64,000 nucleotides of DNA from Distichodus sexfasciatus (taxonomy: Eukaryota > Chordata > Actinopteri > Characiformes > Distichodontidae): positions 1 through 64,000 of the forward strand of contig JAVGVS010000162.1 of the NCBI GenBank assembly GCA_032718565.1. The letters are read 5' to 3'. The translations under genes and the position numbers were made by a program. How positions within the stretch are numbered: position 1 is the first letter of the stretch; every line of letters starts with the position of its first letter. Shown piece after piece: positions 52,594 through 63,795 of the stretch. Below the pieces are notes generated by a model, which worked only from the letters and a program-made list of their open reading frames with translations, did no database searches and was not told where the DNA came from.

Positions 52594-54063
52594 ACTTACG
52601 AGTAAAATGTACACAGTAAAAATATATACATTTTCCCTACAGCAGATTACCTGAATAGAAAAGTTGTGCATGTTAAAAGGTTAAATTTGCAACATCCCTG
52701 TCTGCTATAGTTTTTTCTTATAAAATATGCTTTTGGCATATTTATGACCTCTGTACCCCAGAAAGATATTATAACAAACGTCTCATCTTTTCCTCTGGAC
52801 ACCAGCTCAGATTGCATAAGTGTGTGAATGCCCATAATGACCCATTATTCCTTTGGGCTCCACACATTACAGTGGAGAGTCGAGGTCAGTAGTGCCTCCT
52901 TCCACCCTAACAAGACAAATCTTATGATTAGGAGCACGCATGCAGATTGGAGCTTGTTAGCGTTCCCTTCTCTGATGCTTTCCCCCCCCCCTCCTCTGCG
53001 GGGATCGCTTCCATCGCCCTCTTTTCAGCGTAGGGGAAAAAAGTGGGTCACGATTCCAGTCCCGTTCCGTCTACACGCCGTGTTGATGGCTTGAAAAAAA
53101 AAAAAAAACCCAAAAAACGAAAATAGTAAGTAATTGGTTTTGTTCTTTGCACACGAGGTCCCAGCTGACATTTCAAGAGCTATCTGTCAGGTTTTTACGC
53201 AGGCAGGGAAGCGAGTCGTTCTTAATTAGCCGCGAGGATTGACGACTGTCGATAATAAAGCCCGTCGCCACATTAAGGCCGGGACCGAGCTTCTCGACTC
53301 TCGTCAGATCCCACTTTACTGAAAGATACACCTCGTATTTTCTCTGCTTCCCCCCCCCTTTCCTGCCACGTCTTCACCAGAGCGTTCTCAAAGGGGTTTT
53401 TTTCCGCGAGAAGAGAAAAGAGACGTTAACTTAGGCTGTTGCTGTATTGTTTTGTCAAGTTCACCTTTTCCAGAGCTCAACCCACATCTCCCATCATCCT
53501 TTTTGCTTGCAGCCCACCTCAGGAGAGCTTGTGTGGAATGCTGATGGCTTTGCTGTTTGTGTAGAGATAGAGACAAGTACAGAGGGGGAGAGAGAAACGT
53601 ACTGTATTGTTAAGAAGTAGTTCAGGTTTCGGTTTGTTTTGCCTTTCTTGTCCTCTTTTTGATCAGGATCCTTCAGACTCGGTTTAATGGGCAAAGCTTT
53701 GATCTCCTACGCTTGCGTCTGTCTGAGAGGCTGCGTTGATGTTTTCCGGAGTATTTCGCTTTTGAAGAGATTAATTGAGGCTCACAAGTATTTTCTCGTC
53801 CTGTGTTTTTAGAAGGCTGAAGTGCAGTTTTATGCGCAGGGTTTTGTGTAAAGGTTATTTTGTGTAAAGGCGAGGATGCTGCATTTACACCGGCTAAATT
53901 TTATGATTGATGGAAGCTATGGTGTGCCATTTGCAAGCTGAGATCTAACAGTACAGTTGCATAGATTTTTTTTTTTTCACTGTGATGCTTAAATATCTGT
54001 GTGTATGTTATTAGAATGCAATAATTTTCTTTGGCTGATGTAATTCTGTTGTTTAATACCATT
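52594..54063. other. Single-copy non-coding sequence
   Basis: Homopolymers at 52981 (C), 53094 (A) and 53968 (T). 53150-53330 is balanced and CpG-containing, possibly conserved. No exon recognised. Confidence 0.4.
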
Positions 54064-54375
54064 CTTTTTTTTCTTCTTCTTCTTCTTCTTCTTCTTCTTT
54101 CAAATTCTCCCGTTAGAGTTTGCCACAGCAGATCAACCGTCTCCACTTCTTCCTGTCCTCCATATCTTCCTCATTCACTCCGGCCAGCCGCATGTTCCCT
54201 CTCCCGCTGCTTCCATCATCTTCCTTTTAGGCCTTCCTCGTTTCCTCTTACTTAGCAGCTCCATCATCTCTCCCCCGCACGTGTCTAAACCACCTCCCTG
54301 ACTTTGTCCCCAAATCGTCCAGCATAAGCTGTCCCCATTCTATTCTCATTCCTTGTCCTGTCCATTCTGTTCAAG
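54064..54375 (-). pseudogene. 3' end of a non-LTR retrotransposon (RTE/BovB-like), with (GAA)n tail
   Basis: On the minus strand the sequence encodes MELLSKRKRGRPKRKMMEA and, after a frameshift, NMRLAGVNEEDMEDRKKW followed by RRLICCGKL and a stop. This is the pattern 'KRGRP...W...V..DM...G...EDA.DR..WR..I..GDP' at the C-terminus of fish RTE-type endonuclease/reverse transcriptase proteins. On the minus strand it is followed by (GAA)n, seen here as (TTC)n at 54064-54099, which serves as the LINE tail. Only the last ~90 codons remain. Confidence 0.8.
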
Positions 54376-55623
54376 AGTGTGAGTTCTTAATAACGATCGT
54401 AAATTGCATTCATCGACGTTGAAAAATTAACCTGAAGTGTTGTCTGAATTTCCAAGACAGAAATGCGTTTCTGCGCTGGCTCTGTCCTGATGGCTCCAGC
54501 TCTGACTCCTCCATTGTCCGACTGCGGCAACTTACGTTAAATGGACGTTTACATTAGAATCATTGGTAGAATCTTTGTTCTGAAGGGCTTCCGGTAATAA
54601 ATAGAATCGCCGAAATGTATTAGAGGGAGAAAAAACATGTAAAACGGAAAAATACCGTCATGTAATCGATTATTTTTAATATTACTTTATTCCAGTTACC
54701 ATCTATTTAAACTGTAACGGAATATAATTACCCGTAATTTCTAATCTGAATACTGTCATTACTTCCTAACACTGGTAATTGATTAAAAGGTAAAATAGCC
54801 TATAGCTTTCTATGTAGATTATACGTGTTTCTCCTCGTGGCCCTTAGCATTTTTACAGATTTGGTACTGGTATTTTCTGAACCTGAATCTGTCCAAAGTG
54901 TTTTGGCTATAAGGACCCGGCTCGAGGAATGCAGCACTATCAGAGACATTCGCCCCAATATCTCAGTGGAACCAATTCAGCAGAATGGACTCGATAATTT
55001 GAGGAGCAACGTTGCAACGACTCTAATTTAGTGCCGCATCACACAACGCTCGCAAGTGCGCGATAAGTGTGCAGTTATGAACGGCTCCACCACTCGCCCC
55101 ACTCAAGCATGTGGACAATTTCATCAGATTCAATGCACAGAGTAATCATAAGAGAACTCATATCTGTTATCTTGGTGCAAATAGGTAATGAGCCCATTAA
55201 AGGTTAATGAAGGGGCGTTGTGGCAGCCGACGCGAACGGTATTGAACTCGCAGCAATGTGAGAAAAGGGCAGAAGAATCGTAAGTGACAGCAAAATTATG
55301 TAATTAGCCGGCGTTGCCGTTGTGTTTTAGCTTTATCGGACTCACTGATGAGTGGCATGACCGTGGTACAGTGGGTGGCTAACGCTTTATGGTAACCGCC
55401 GGCTTGGATCTCGGAGTTTATTTACACTAGGCAGATGTATAACCCTGTTGCAAGATTACAGTATGTACACTGAAGTAAGTAATATGTGACATTAAGAAAG
55501 ATGGCGCTTTGCTGTTTTGGTTATTAGCAGACGTGCTAATATCCTCTGATAATACCCCTTAATCTTCCTGTCTCTGTGGTAATAGGTAGTTGTGCATTGA
55601 ATGTTTTACTCATATCCTCCTAC
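54376..55623. other. Single-copy non-coding sequence
   Basis: No repeat family recognised. 55060-55330 is balanced and could be conserved. No exon found. Confidence 0.4.
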
Positions 55624-55945
55624 CACACACACACACACACACACAAGCTTGTACAACTATCTTTGTGGGACATTTCATAGACTCCCATAATGACTAGATG
55701 TATCCACTTCTACAGCTAATCCTAACCCTAACCCTAACCTCAGTAACCAAATGCAAATGCAAAACCCTTTACCTCTTTCAGTTCCTCAAATAAAACATGA
55801 ACATTTTCTGTGAAGTCATTTCCCCTCATGGGGACCTCTCAAATGTCCCCACAAAGCCCCAAAAAATGAATAAAAGTGATTTTAGGGGGACAAAACGGCC
55901 CAAAAAGGTCCCCACAATGCATAAAAACATGGGACACACACACAC
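55624..55945. repeat. Dispersed GTCCCCAC repeat bounded by (AC)n, copy 2
   Basis: (AC)n at 55624-55645, then 'actatctttgtgggacattt', 'agactcccataatgactaga', telomere-like 'cctaaccctaaccctaacc' (about 55718-55737), 'catggggacctctcaaatgt', 'aaggtccccacaatgc' and a second (AC)n. Collinear with 43942-44245 along its full length and flanked by AC repeats on both sides. Confidence 0.77.
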
Positions 55946-56682
55946 ACACCTTCAGACTCCCGAGAGACTGCACTCCTCCATCCTTAGTCAATAAATCAAT
56001 CTTGTCGTTAAAAAGTTTAAACCTCCGTCAGGAAGCATTTTTCATTACAGAGGAACCTTGAGGTTGTCGGCTTGGCCACTGTTCTACCTCAGAGACTTAC
56101 ACATCACTATCAGAGCCTCATCTCCTGCCCGACCTCTTATTGCTGTGGAGGGAGAAAAGAACCCACATCCTCTCTGAACCGGCGTTCCATGTCTCCCTCC
56201 CCGCTGGCTAATGCGGTTTGGCTGGAAATGGACATTTTAGATACCATTGAACAACAATTAACAATCAAGCCTTTTGTCACAAGTGTCCTGTTGTGCGCTG
56301 TGCGTGTTTGGGGGTACGCGGTTAAACCTAAAATTGTTTTTACTTGAAGATAAAAGTTATAATTACTTCCGTTTGTGGATGAAGTTAGCATTACTTTAAT
56401 TACATGAGTATTTTGTTGTCTTCTGCCAAAGAAAACAAAACTTGTTCTTTTCAGTCTAGTTAACAAATACCATTAACTTCACTTGAAGCGTTCTCTTTGA
56501 ATTGTCTTTGCTCGTTGGTTGACTTCTTAGCGACTTTGTAAACGGTCTTGCGTGCACATTTTTGGGAGAGAAAATCGAGCGGGAAGGAGTCGTGCCAAAC
56601 CACAAAGAGCCTTTAAGCAAACAGCTCGAATGGTGCGCTTTTTCGTTTTACTTATTTTTTACATTATAGATAAATATGATTA
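55946..56682. other. Single-copy non-coding sequence
   Basis: No repeat or exon recognised. Confidence 0.45.
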
Positions 56683-56736
56683 ATGTGAACACGGGAAGAG
56701 CATTTAAACTCCTCACAGAAAGGCCCTACAGCCGAA

Positions 56737-56768
<32 letters not shown>

Positions 56769-56912
56769 GTGTACCCTGCAGTGTTTTGGCGCCTGAGCAG
56801 GATTGGTCCCCGCCTTGCTCCCGTAGTTCCCGGGATAGTCTCCGGTCCCCCCGCGACCCCAGTCGGGATTAAGCGATTCGGATAACGAATGAATGAATGA
56901 TTGATTAATGTG
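56683..56912. mobile_element. Rearranged SINE-2: two oppositely oriented fragments joined by (GT)n
   Basis: 56685-56735 matches the SINE-2 head side in minus orientation ('gaacacgggaagagcattta', 'cacagaaaggccctacagcc'). After a (GT)n tract at 56739-56772, 56773-56912 matches the SINE-2 3' half in plus orientation ('ccctgcagtgttttggcgcc', 'tcgggattaagcgattcgga', (AATG)n tail). A single element cannot have this order, so an inversion or template switch is implied. Confidence 0.8.
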
Positions 56913-57118
56913 TGCGATATCATCGCATAGCGTTAGCTAGCTTAGCGGCTTAACTTTGCTATGCTACATTTAAGCCGCTTTTCATTGTTTAACACCGATT
57001 GTTTCACAGAATAAGACTCTTCTGTGTCTAGTTGTGGTAATTCTGTTATAATTGATATCTTTTTGGTTGATGTTCAGTATTTTATATCCAGCCAGCCCAC
57101 GCTGGAAAAGCTCATTTC

Positions 57119-57887
57119 CAGAGGTGGAAAAAGTACTGAAAAATTGTAATTAAGTAAAAGTATCTTTACTTTGCTTAAATTCTACTCAAGTAAAAGTAAA
57201 AGTACCCATCTAAAAATCTACTCGAGTAAAAGTAAAAAAGTAGTTAATTTAAAATTTACTTTGAGTACAAGTTACTTAGTTACTTTCAATTACTTGATGT
57301 AAAAAAAGGGACTAGTCATAAATCCAATCCAGCACTAGTTGTTTTTAATCAACTTTTAGGCAGTATAATGTGCAAACTTTGTTCAGACTACCCAATAAAA
57401 TTTTTTCAAGTACAAGCGCCATAAGTTGCAGAACCAAACTCAAAGTGTCCGGGACACTCACATTTTAAAGACAACTGAGCGATTCCATAGTAACACTGCG
57501 TAACACTTTTATAGAAAATACAATTGACAAATTAACTGCATACTGCATATAATGACAACCTGTCGAGAGGTATAATGTGCAAACTACCTCTTGCACGGCA
57601 CCAGCCGTCATCCCACAATAGGCTACATTAAAATAGTGGGAATGCCGCGTACAAACGCCCGTGCAATTTCCTTTCAGTTCAGGCGGATTGTTTTTTTCCC
57701 CCGCATTTCATTTTTTACTCAGTAACAGGTTTTCCAATGTAGCGAAGTAAAGTACTTGGGTCAAAATGTACTTGAGTAAAAGTAAAATTACCTATTTCAA
57801 AAACCACTTTAAAAATTATGAATTACTCATAAAAACTACTCAATTACAGTAACGTGAGTAAATGTAATTCGTTACTTTCCACTTCTG
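57119..57887. mobile_element. hAT-like MITE with CAGAGGTGGAAA termini and perfect 8-bp TSD
   Basis: Left end CAGAGGTGGAAAAAGTACTG; right end in reverse complement CAGAAGTGGAAAGTAACG. CTCATTTC is duplicated exactly at 57111-57118 and 57888-57895. Sub-terminal zones on both sides are rich in 'gagtaaaagtaa' and 'aagtactt' words, the multiple short repeats that hAT transposases bind. 769 bp, no transposase. Elements of this type are abundant in fish. Confidence 0.93.
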
Positions 57888-57895
57888 CTCATTTC

Positions 57896-58573
57896 AAACA
57901 CCACCTCGTGGCTCGCCATACCACCTTTCGCACTCTTGCTCTTAACAATAGAGAAAATTTATGACAAATTTATTCAAAATTATGAGGTAAAATGTTGAAA
58001 TTATGTGAGAAAATCGTTATAATGAGGTAAAAAGTCAATATTATGACTTTCTTTTTCTGGAACTGCGTCCTATAAGTTGTGCCTTGATATTGAAATGTGT
58101 AGTAAAAGTGAACTTTCAAATTAAGTTTGTAAATCTTAAATCAGTAATATAAGTTTTAAATGGTTGAATTAACTTGAACATTGTAGTTTATTTAATGAAA
58201 CGTTCAGATAAAGTTCAAATAAATTGAAGAAAGTAGCTTTGAAACTTAAATTAAATGAGTTCAACTTAGCAGGCTTTTCCGTGTAGCACTACGCCGTCTG
58301 ACCCACGGATCTATACGCGTGCACACACAAACAACACCCAGGCGTTCTGAGTCACGCCACGCGGCAGTGAAGCGTGTAAAACTCCGACATCCTCCTTCTG
58401 ACAGGACCCTCTTGTTGCTCGAAGCGTTCTACGTGTGTGTATTAATGTAAGCTGAAACTCTGCTCGGCTGCGGCTTCGCCACGCTGACGTGACAGCACGG
58501 CTCTTTCAGGAATTTCAAAGAGCTAGATCTCCGTGTTAGACAGATATCTGTGTGAGTTAAGACTCACACATAT
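57896..58573. other. Non-coding stretch, AT-rich then CpG-containing
   Basis: 57950-58270 is AT-rich with repeated 'aattatg' and 'ttgaaa' words. 58290-58520 is more balanced. No exon recognised. Confidence 0.4.
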
Positions 58574-58724
58574 GCGAAGGAGCAGTGGGCTGCATTTGGC
58601 AGCCATCAGGAAGCAGTGTTTGGGGACGGTACCTCGCTCATGAGTACTCCAGTGGTACCTTTACCAGTCCAGCGACCCTCCGTTCATGGGGCTAACTCCC
58701 TAACCATTACGCTACCAACTTTCC
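58574..58724 (-). mobile_element. SINE-1 fragment, minus orientation
   Basis: 'gcgaaggagcagtgggctgc', 'gtttggggacggtacctcgc', 'tcatgagtactccagtggta' and the head 'ttacgctaccaactttcc' match the proximal part of SINE-1; the tail is missing. Confidence 0.82.
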
Positions 58725-59599
58725 TATGGTCATAATGGTCAATTGGTTTTTAGCTTAAAAGCGTTTTTTCTTCCAGCGATTGTTCTTTCTGAGCATGACA
58801 GGTAGACAGGAATTGCACTAGCAATGGAGTTCCCCAAAGCTTTTCATTAAAGACGTTGGACCAGGTTGAGACTGTTGCCTCGCCAGCGCCTGGTTAGGAC
58901 ACCAACTAAGAAAGCTGTCTTGCCAGGACCGAAGTTACCATCTCAAAGCCACAGTGCAATGTTGGGAGACACTAGGCTGGAATAATGGCATCTTCCCTTG
59001 GATTAAACCTGAGACTGACTCTTGAAGGTCTTAACAGATCCCTGGGTGTCTTTCTAAAAGAGTCGAGGTTAGAATTCTGATGTCCTGCCCATGTCAGCTT
59101 CCTTTCAGAACTGGCCTTCTAATCATCTCCTATCTTGAACTGTCCACCTTAGCTAGTGTGTGGCGAGCGTACTGGTGCAGAACAGCTGCTGGAGCATCAT
59201 CCAGGTGGAGGGTGGTGCTGGTTGAACTGCCTCTACGTTGACACTTTTGGGCAGTTTGCGTGTCTAGCGATATCTGACCGTGCTGTTCCCAGGGCTACTG
59301 TGCTATGGTGTGGTGCGGACGCTGTGTCTCTGGGGCTGTAGGGGTTTAAGAGTCCCTCAGGGCATAACAAAGGCCCTGTATTTGACAGCTATTGCCATCG
59401 ATCTGGCGATAGTGCCATTTGCAGCTGTAACACCCACACCTGTGGCAATAAAGCAGACTTGCCTTTTGAAGATGTGTATATGAGATTGTGATTGTATGCA
59501 GTTTCAATGTGTACATGATGTGCAGTAGCGCAAAAGGCTAGCTCTACTCCATTCTCCTCCAGGTGCTGTTGTATGTTACTCTCTCTCTCTCTATTATAC
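58725..59599. other. Non-coding stretch with a retroposon tail fragment
   Basis: 59150-59215 ('gtgtggcgagcgtactggtg', 'gagcatcatccaggtggagg') matches, in the opposite strand, the fish retroposon 3' end seen at 19468-19590. The rest has no recognised feature. Confidence 0.5.
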
Positions 59600-59615
59600 T
59601 ATATATATGTATATA

Positions 59616-59669
<54 letters not shown>
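59600..59669. repeat. (AT)n microsatellite
   Basis: Long AT run with two GTAT interruptions, abutting the terminus of a Tc1-like relic just as at 7474. Confidence 0.95.
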
Positions 59670-59670
<1 letters not shown>

Positions 59671-59925
59671 TGCCCTCCAAAAGTTTGGAAACACCCCTGG
59701 CAAAGTGGGGTTTTGAAAAGGCTATGAATCTTTTTCATTTGTGATAATGTTGCACTGATAAGGACAACATTAAATCATTTAAACATATTTTATTGTATAA
59801 ATAGTTTATTAAATAGTTTATACATAGGAAAATACTTACATTTTGGATTCATCAATATATCCACCATTAGCAGCTATTACAGCTCTGAATAATCTGGGCA
59901 TCCGAGCTGTCAATGAACCGGTCAA
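59670..59925 (-). pseudogene. Tc1-like transposon end with transposase C-terminus
   Basis: The plus strand starts with a Tc1-type terminus 'ctgccctccaaaagtttgga'. On the minus strand a frame ending at the stop codon 59836-59838 reads RMPRLFRAVIAANGGYIDES plus KM. Just upstream, in another frame, is IDRFIDS, so one frameshift separates them. The MPR...VI.A.GGY signature is the C-terminus of Tc1-family transposases, as in the separate relic at 7158. The residues differ clearly from that copy (VCKAVIKAKGG), so these are two different Tc1 lineages. Confidence 0.83.
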
Positions 59926-61152
59926 TTGTTGAAGCGATTAAGATAAAAGGACCCAAAAATCTTTTAAAACCTGGGGCCAAGTTTAAACCAGTAACCAGAC
60001 ATCACAGTTGGCAAAGGCACATGTCTGACTTGACATGTATATATTACCGTTATTATGTAATCAAAATAAAATTATTATTGCTGGTATCCAAAGATAATGT
60101 CAAGTTACTTTAATGTATTTGCACCAAAAAATGATGATATATATGTATATATATATATGTATATAATTACAATGTCCATAAAGCTTCCATTATATTACAT
60201 TTCATTGAATTGTGTCAGTATGCCGCGGTAAAAGGCACATATTACATTATTTCGTAATAACCAGTAATAAGGTTTATAGTAATAGTCTTTGTAAATGTGT
60301 TTGGCGTGTATTCCAGCACTTTTAAAGTCATAAAACACAGCAAAAGACAAAGAGAGAGAAGTGCATATTTCACTCGCAAAGACATTTTTGACGCTGTGAC
60401 ATAACACGTCTTTCGCTCTGTCCATGCATCAACACAGAATCTTTAAATCTTTGAGAAGTTTAAGTTCCAGTTTTGGAATTTCTTTGCATTTCCACACTTG
60501 TATGTTAGCGTCCAATTGTCGAATCGACATTGCTTCAAATTAGAACTCTGATTATTAAAGCCTATCTCTAGTGCCTCTCCGTAAAGACGTCTTCACATTA
60601 GATTTAAACCAACCTCGTGTCTTCATACGTACAGACACTCACTGTCACTCCGAAACTGCCAGTTATCTTCCCATCCGCTGTAATGGCACCAGTCGATGTG
60701 TGCACATATGGAGTGAGTGCTGACAGCTTTGTAATGGAGTGCTTACAGGTCACAGCCCATTTCAGATTAAAGCTTCGCTCACCGCAGACTAGTCCTCCAG
60801 ACATTGGTCGGGCTTAAAAATAGCCCAGTTTGGGGCCGCGCCGCGCCAAGCCGAGTCGGCCTGAGTGGCCTGTCTTGTAGGTGGGTGTGGAAGTGAGAAG
60901 CAAGGGCCAGGGGTTGACAGGTCATACTTGAAGACTAACAGGAGGAGAAAGCTCCTTCCCGAGAGCCTGTGGGGTGTGTTCTTGCTATAAAACATCTCAT
61001 AATCTCTTTTTTTTTTGGGAACAAATTAGATCCTCAGAAAGTGGGTCCCTGAGTAAGCTGTGTGTGAATCTTCATATGCATCTTCATCCTCGTGCCATTT
61101 TTATTTGATTCAGGGCTGGTTATATAATGCCAACTTTCACATGCTGTAACAC
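59926..61152. other. Mostly single-copy non-coding sequence
   Basis: An AT/GTAT repeat lies at about 60135-60165. 60600-60990 is balanced in composition and repeat-free. No exon recognised. Confidence 0.4.
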
Positions 61153-61330
61153 TGGGGCTGGTACTAAAGACGAATTATTTCATTGATTAGTCTTGATTAT
61201 TTTATGGAAAAGATTCGTTTTTCTATTATGTTATTAATATTTACTGTTCTTTTACCTGTGTATTTAATTATATTGATCATTTGCATGTTATCTATTGTAT
61301 TAATGGCATTTACTGCACAGAAATGTCCAT
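61153..61330 (+). mobile_element. hAT-like MITE fragment (GGGCTG...GATTAGTCTTGATTATTTT type)
   Basis: 'tggggctggtactaaagacg' followed by 'aattatttcattgattagtc' resembles a widespread fish hAT end (GGGCTGCAACTAACGATTATTTT...). The other terminus is not found. Confidence 0.5.
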
Positions 61331-61380
61331 AAAAAAAATGAGAAAGGCTCTAAACAATTCTATAGCGCTCGTTATATAGG

Positions 61381-61466
61381 GTTTATTTGCCTTGCTCGTG
61401 GGCCATGCTCCAGAACAGCTCTTTCGTGAAAAAACATTTGAGCCAAAGTAAAGCTCATCACTAGAT
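61381..61466 (-). mobile_element. hAT end fragment, TAGTGATG type
   Basis: Ends 'aaagctcatcacta'; in reverse complement TAGTGATGAGCTTTACTTTG, similar to the terminus at 1387. The repeated 'cagctctttcg' and 'gagccaaagtaaagctc' words fit the sub-terminal pattern of that family. Confidence 0.5.
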
Positions 61467-62976
61467 TTCCACTCAACTGTATGAAAGGTATAGTGTCTGA
61501 GCTGTTTCCTCCAGCGCTGGTGCCTCTGTGGTACAGTGAAACTTCCAAATCTTCTTTCGTTGAATGATTTTACACTGAACCTCTTTAGGGATCAGGATGG
61601 CTGCAGCTGCCAACATTAAAAAAAAAACGGTGATGACACCAGCTGATTGATGAGCCGCACAAAAAAAAGATCATTCATGCAGCATTTATGTAAAAAGTAT
61701 TGAAATCACATTGTTACTCAAAAAAATTGTCGGTTTCAAATACTGATACGTTTTTAGCGTCGACGTCACTGACGTTTTGCAACAACGCTTAACCAACGAC
61801 TAAACCAGTCATCTGCGTCCCATCCTATTTCGAGCTGAATTTTGATTGCCAGAATTAATGACTAATAGCTGCCTTGGTGATGGCAATGAATGGATTCACC
61901 ACAAATTAATGGCACTTCTTCTGGCTACATTGCTTAATCTGAGCACTAATCTCACCATCCCTTTTTCTTTGGCTTGGGTTGAGACACATCCCAGCCTTGA
62001 TTAAAACTGCCACTGAGTGCAGCCCCTAAAGATGCTCAAAAATCGTTATCTAAGGCAAGTGTGGGTGTGTTATTGGGAGTGGACCTCTCCAAGGGCTCTG
62101 ATGGTTATCATCTCCGTTATACATGCTGTCAGCCTTTATGCTTCAGTGCGTGTACTGAGACTCCTTCGATTTCTCGTTTTACTTCTGGGTGATCTAAACC
62201 ATATTAATCAGGCGTTTGGTTTTGGAAACCCAAATTGAAACATGGATTTTTGGGGGGCGGTGAATTGAATTCATACTTGCTTGTTAGATTGCAGTGCTCC
62301 TCAGGGATGGGCCATATTTCTACTGATTGTCATTTTTCTCCACTTGAGCGCGGTTATGATATTTGCAGGTGTTATTGAACATTATTATACCTGTGTACTT
62401 TTCTCTATTTGACTGCCGTCATTATATTTAATAAACTGCCTGGTTAGAATTCTCATAATCTCATATTCAACTGCTGCAGATCATACGCACATTCAATGCA
62501 AAAAGAGCATTCCAGGACCAAAATTCTAGCTTAAATTCTGCATGGAACTATATTGTCTCTTTGGCTCCCCACGGCTTTGAAAAAACAATGTAAGTAAAAG
62601 GCTATTTTATTTAAATACTTTTATTTAAATGTTATTTAGTTAGTTTTATTAATATAATGGTTGTTAATTTTAAAGACTAAGGTGATCTTGTAGCATTAAA
62701 ATGAAACATTGTAATATTTTAATGATCAGAATTTGTGTCACAGCTCTGTATTGAGTGATTGGAGTTGGTGAAATCTACAAAGTGGAGTTTTCCTGCTAGT
62801 TTTGTGGCAGCACAGGAGCACGGGAAGCCATTCATAGATGGGAAACATGTAGAAGAATTGTTTATATCAGAACATCCATTCTCGGACTTCAAGAACATGA
62901 GGGAAATTGTTCAGAAAATGGGTTTGGGTTAGGGTCAAATTGAGTTTGTGGCTTCAGAAGGATTTTACTTTGTAGG
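61467..62976. other. 1.5 kb single-copy non-coding sequence
   Basis: 61790-62010 ('ggcaatgaatggattcacca', 'ctaatctcaccatccctttt') is repeat-free and may be conserved. No exon recognised. Confidence 0.38.
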
Positions 62977-63234
62977 TGAGTGAGTGAGCGAGCAATTAGT
63001 TGTCATTGTGAACACACCACAGCACAGCACAGCACACAGTGCACCACAACCAAATGTGAGCACTGCGTTTAACCCATCCGTGAAGGAGCAGCGGGCAGCT
63101 AACAAGTGCCCGGGGAGCAGTGCTTGGGGACGGTACCTTGCTCATGAGTACCTCAGTGATAACTTTTACCGGCCCTGGATTCCAACCTGCGACCTTCTGA
63201 TCTTGGGGCGAACGCCCTACCGTTACACCACCAG
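62977..63234 (-). mobile_element. SINE-1, full length, minus orientation
   Basis: Tail 'gtgagtgagtgagcgagcaa', an expanded 'cagcacagcacagcacacag' stretch, body 'catccgtgaaggagcagcgg', head 'ttacaccaccagtggg'. Well preserved. Confidence 0.9.
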
Positions 63235-63235
63235 T

Positions 63236-63279
63236 GGGAAACGGCTCTTTTAATGCAGAAGGTTGCCGACCCCTACCAT
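63236..63279. mobile_element. Terminal fragment of a hAT element (GGGGTCGGCAACC type)
   Basis: In reverse complement it reads TATGGTAGGGGTCGGCAACC followed by TTCTGCATTAAAAGAGCCG, the terminus of a hAT family common in vertebrates. Only about 40 bp remain, directly next to a SINE-1 head, so the SINE insertion or a deletion removed the rest. Confidence 0.6.
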
Positions 63280-63795
63280 AGGGGGAGTTCTTTGGTTCTA
63301 CAACGACCCTTTTACCCGTTGGTTCTTTGTAGAGCCATTTATCAAGAAGTGATCATGAAGAATTTGGTGTATCTTTGTAGCTGTGTTCATTATGTGTTCA
63401 AATGTAGTGTTTGGTAAAACTTAGCTGTGTCAAGTGATCCGTTACTTTATATAAATTGCACATTAACAGCTGATCTCTCTAAAAGACTGTGGCGGATAGC
63501 GTTTGTACCATAACTGTAATTTCTACACACAGCCACAAGTAAATCAGTAGGGTCAGCAGTCATTAAGGTCATACTTTAACATCAAACATTCTTCAAAGCA
63601 CTGAAAAGGATGCTTAAAGAACTCTCATTTTGCATTCAAATCTCCAAAGAAGCTTAAACTGCAAAAGAGGTTCTCCAGGGCACTAATGAAGAACCACTTT
63701 TTCTTGACAGTAAAGTTTACCTTGATTTTGACTTTGATTTTGACCACAGCTTTGTTGCTGTTATTGGGATTACTTTGGGCTTTGGGCATGTGCTA
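63280..63795. other. Non-coding stretch with 'gaaccactttttcttga'-type repeat words
   Basis: Words such as 'ggttctacaacgaccctttt', 'ggttctttgtagagccattt' and 'aaagaactctcattttgc' recall fish repeats built from 'gaaccattttt' modules. Borders could not be set. Confidence 0.35.

Noticed and set aside
55718..55740. CCTAACCCTAACCCTAACC taken as an interstitial telomere
   Set aside because: Only three units, and the same block recurs at the same place in another copy of a dispersed repeat, so it belongs to that repeat.
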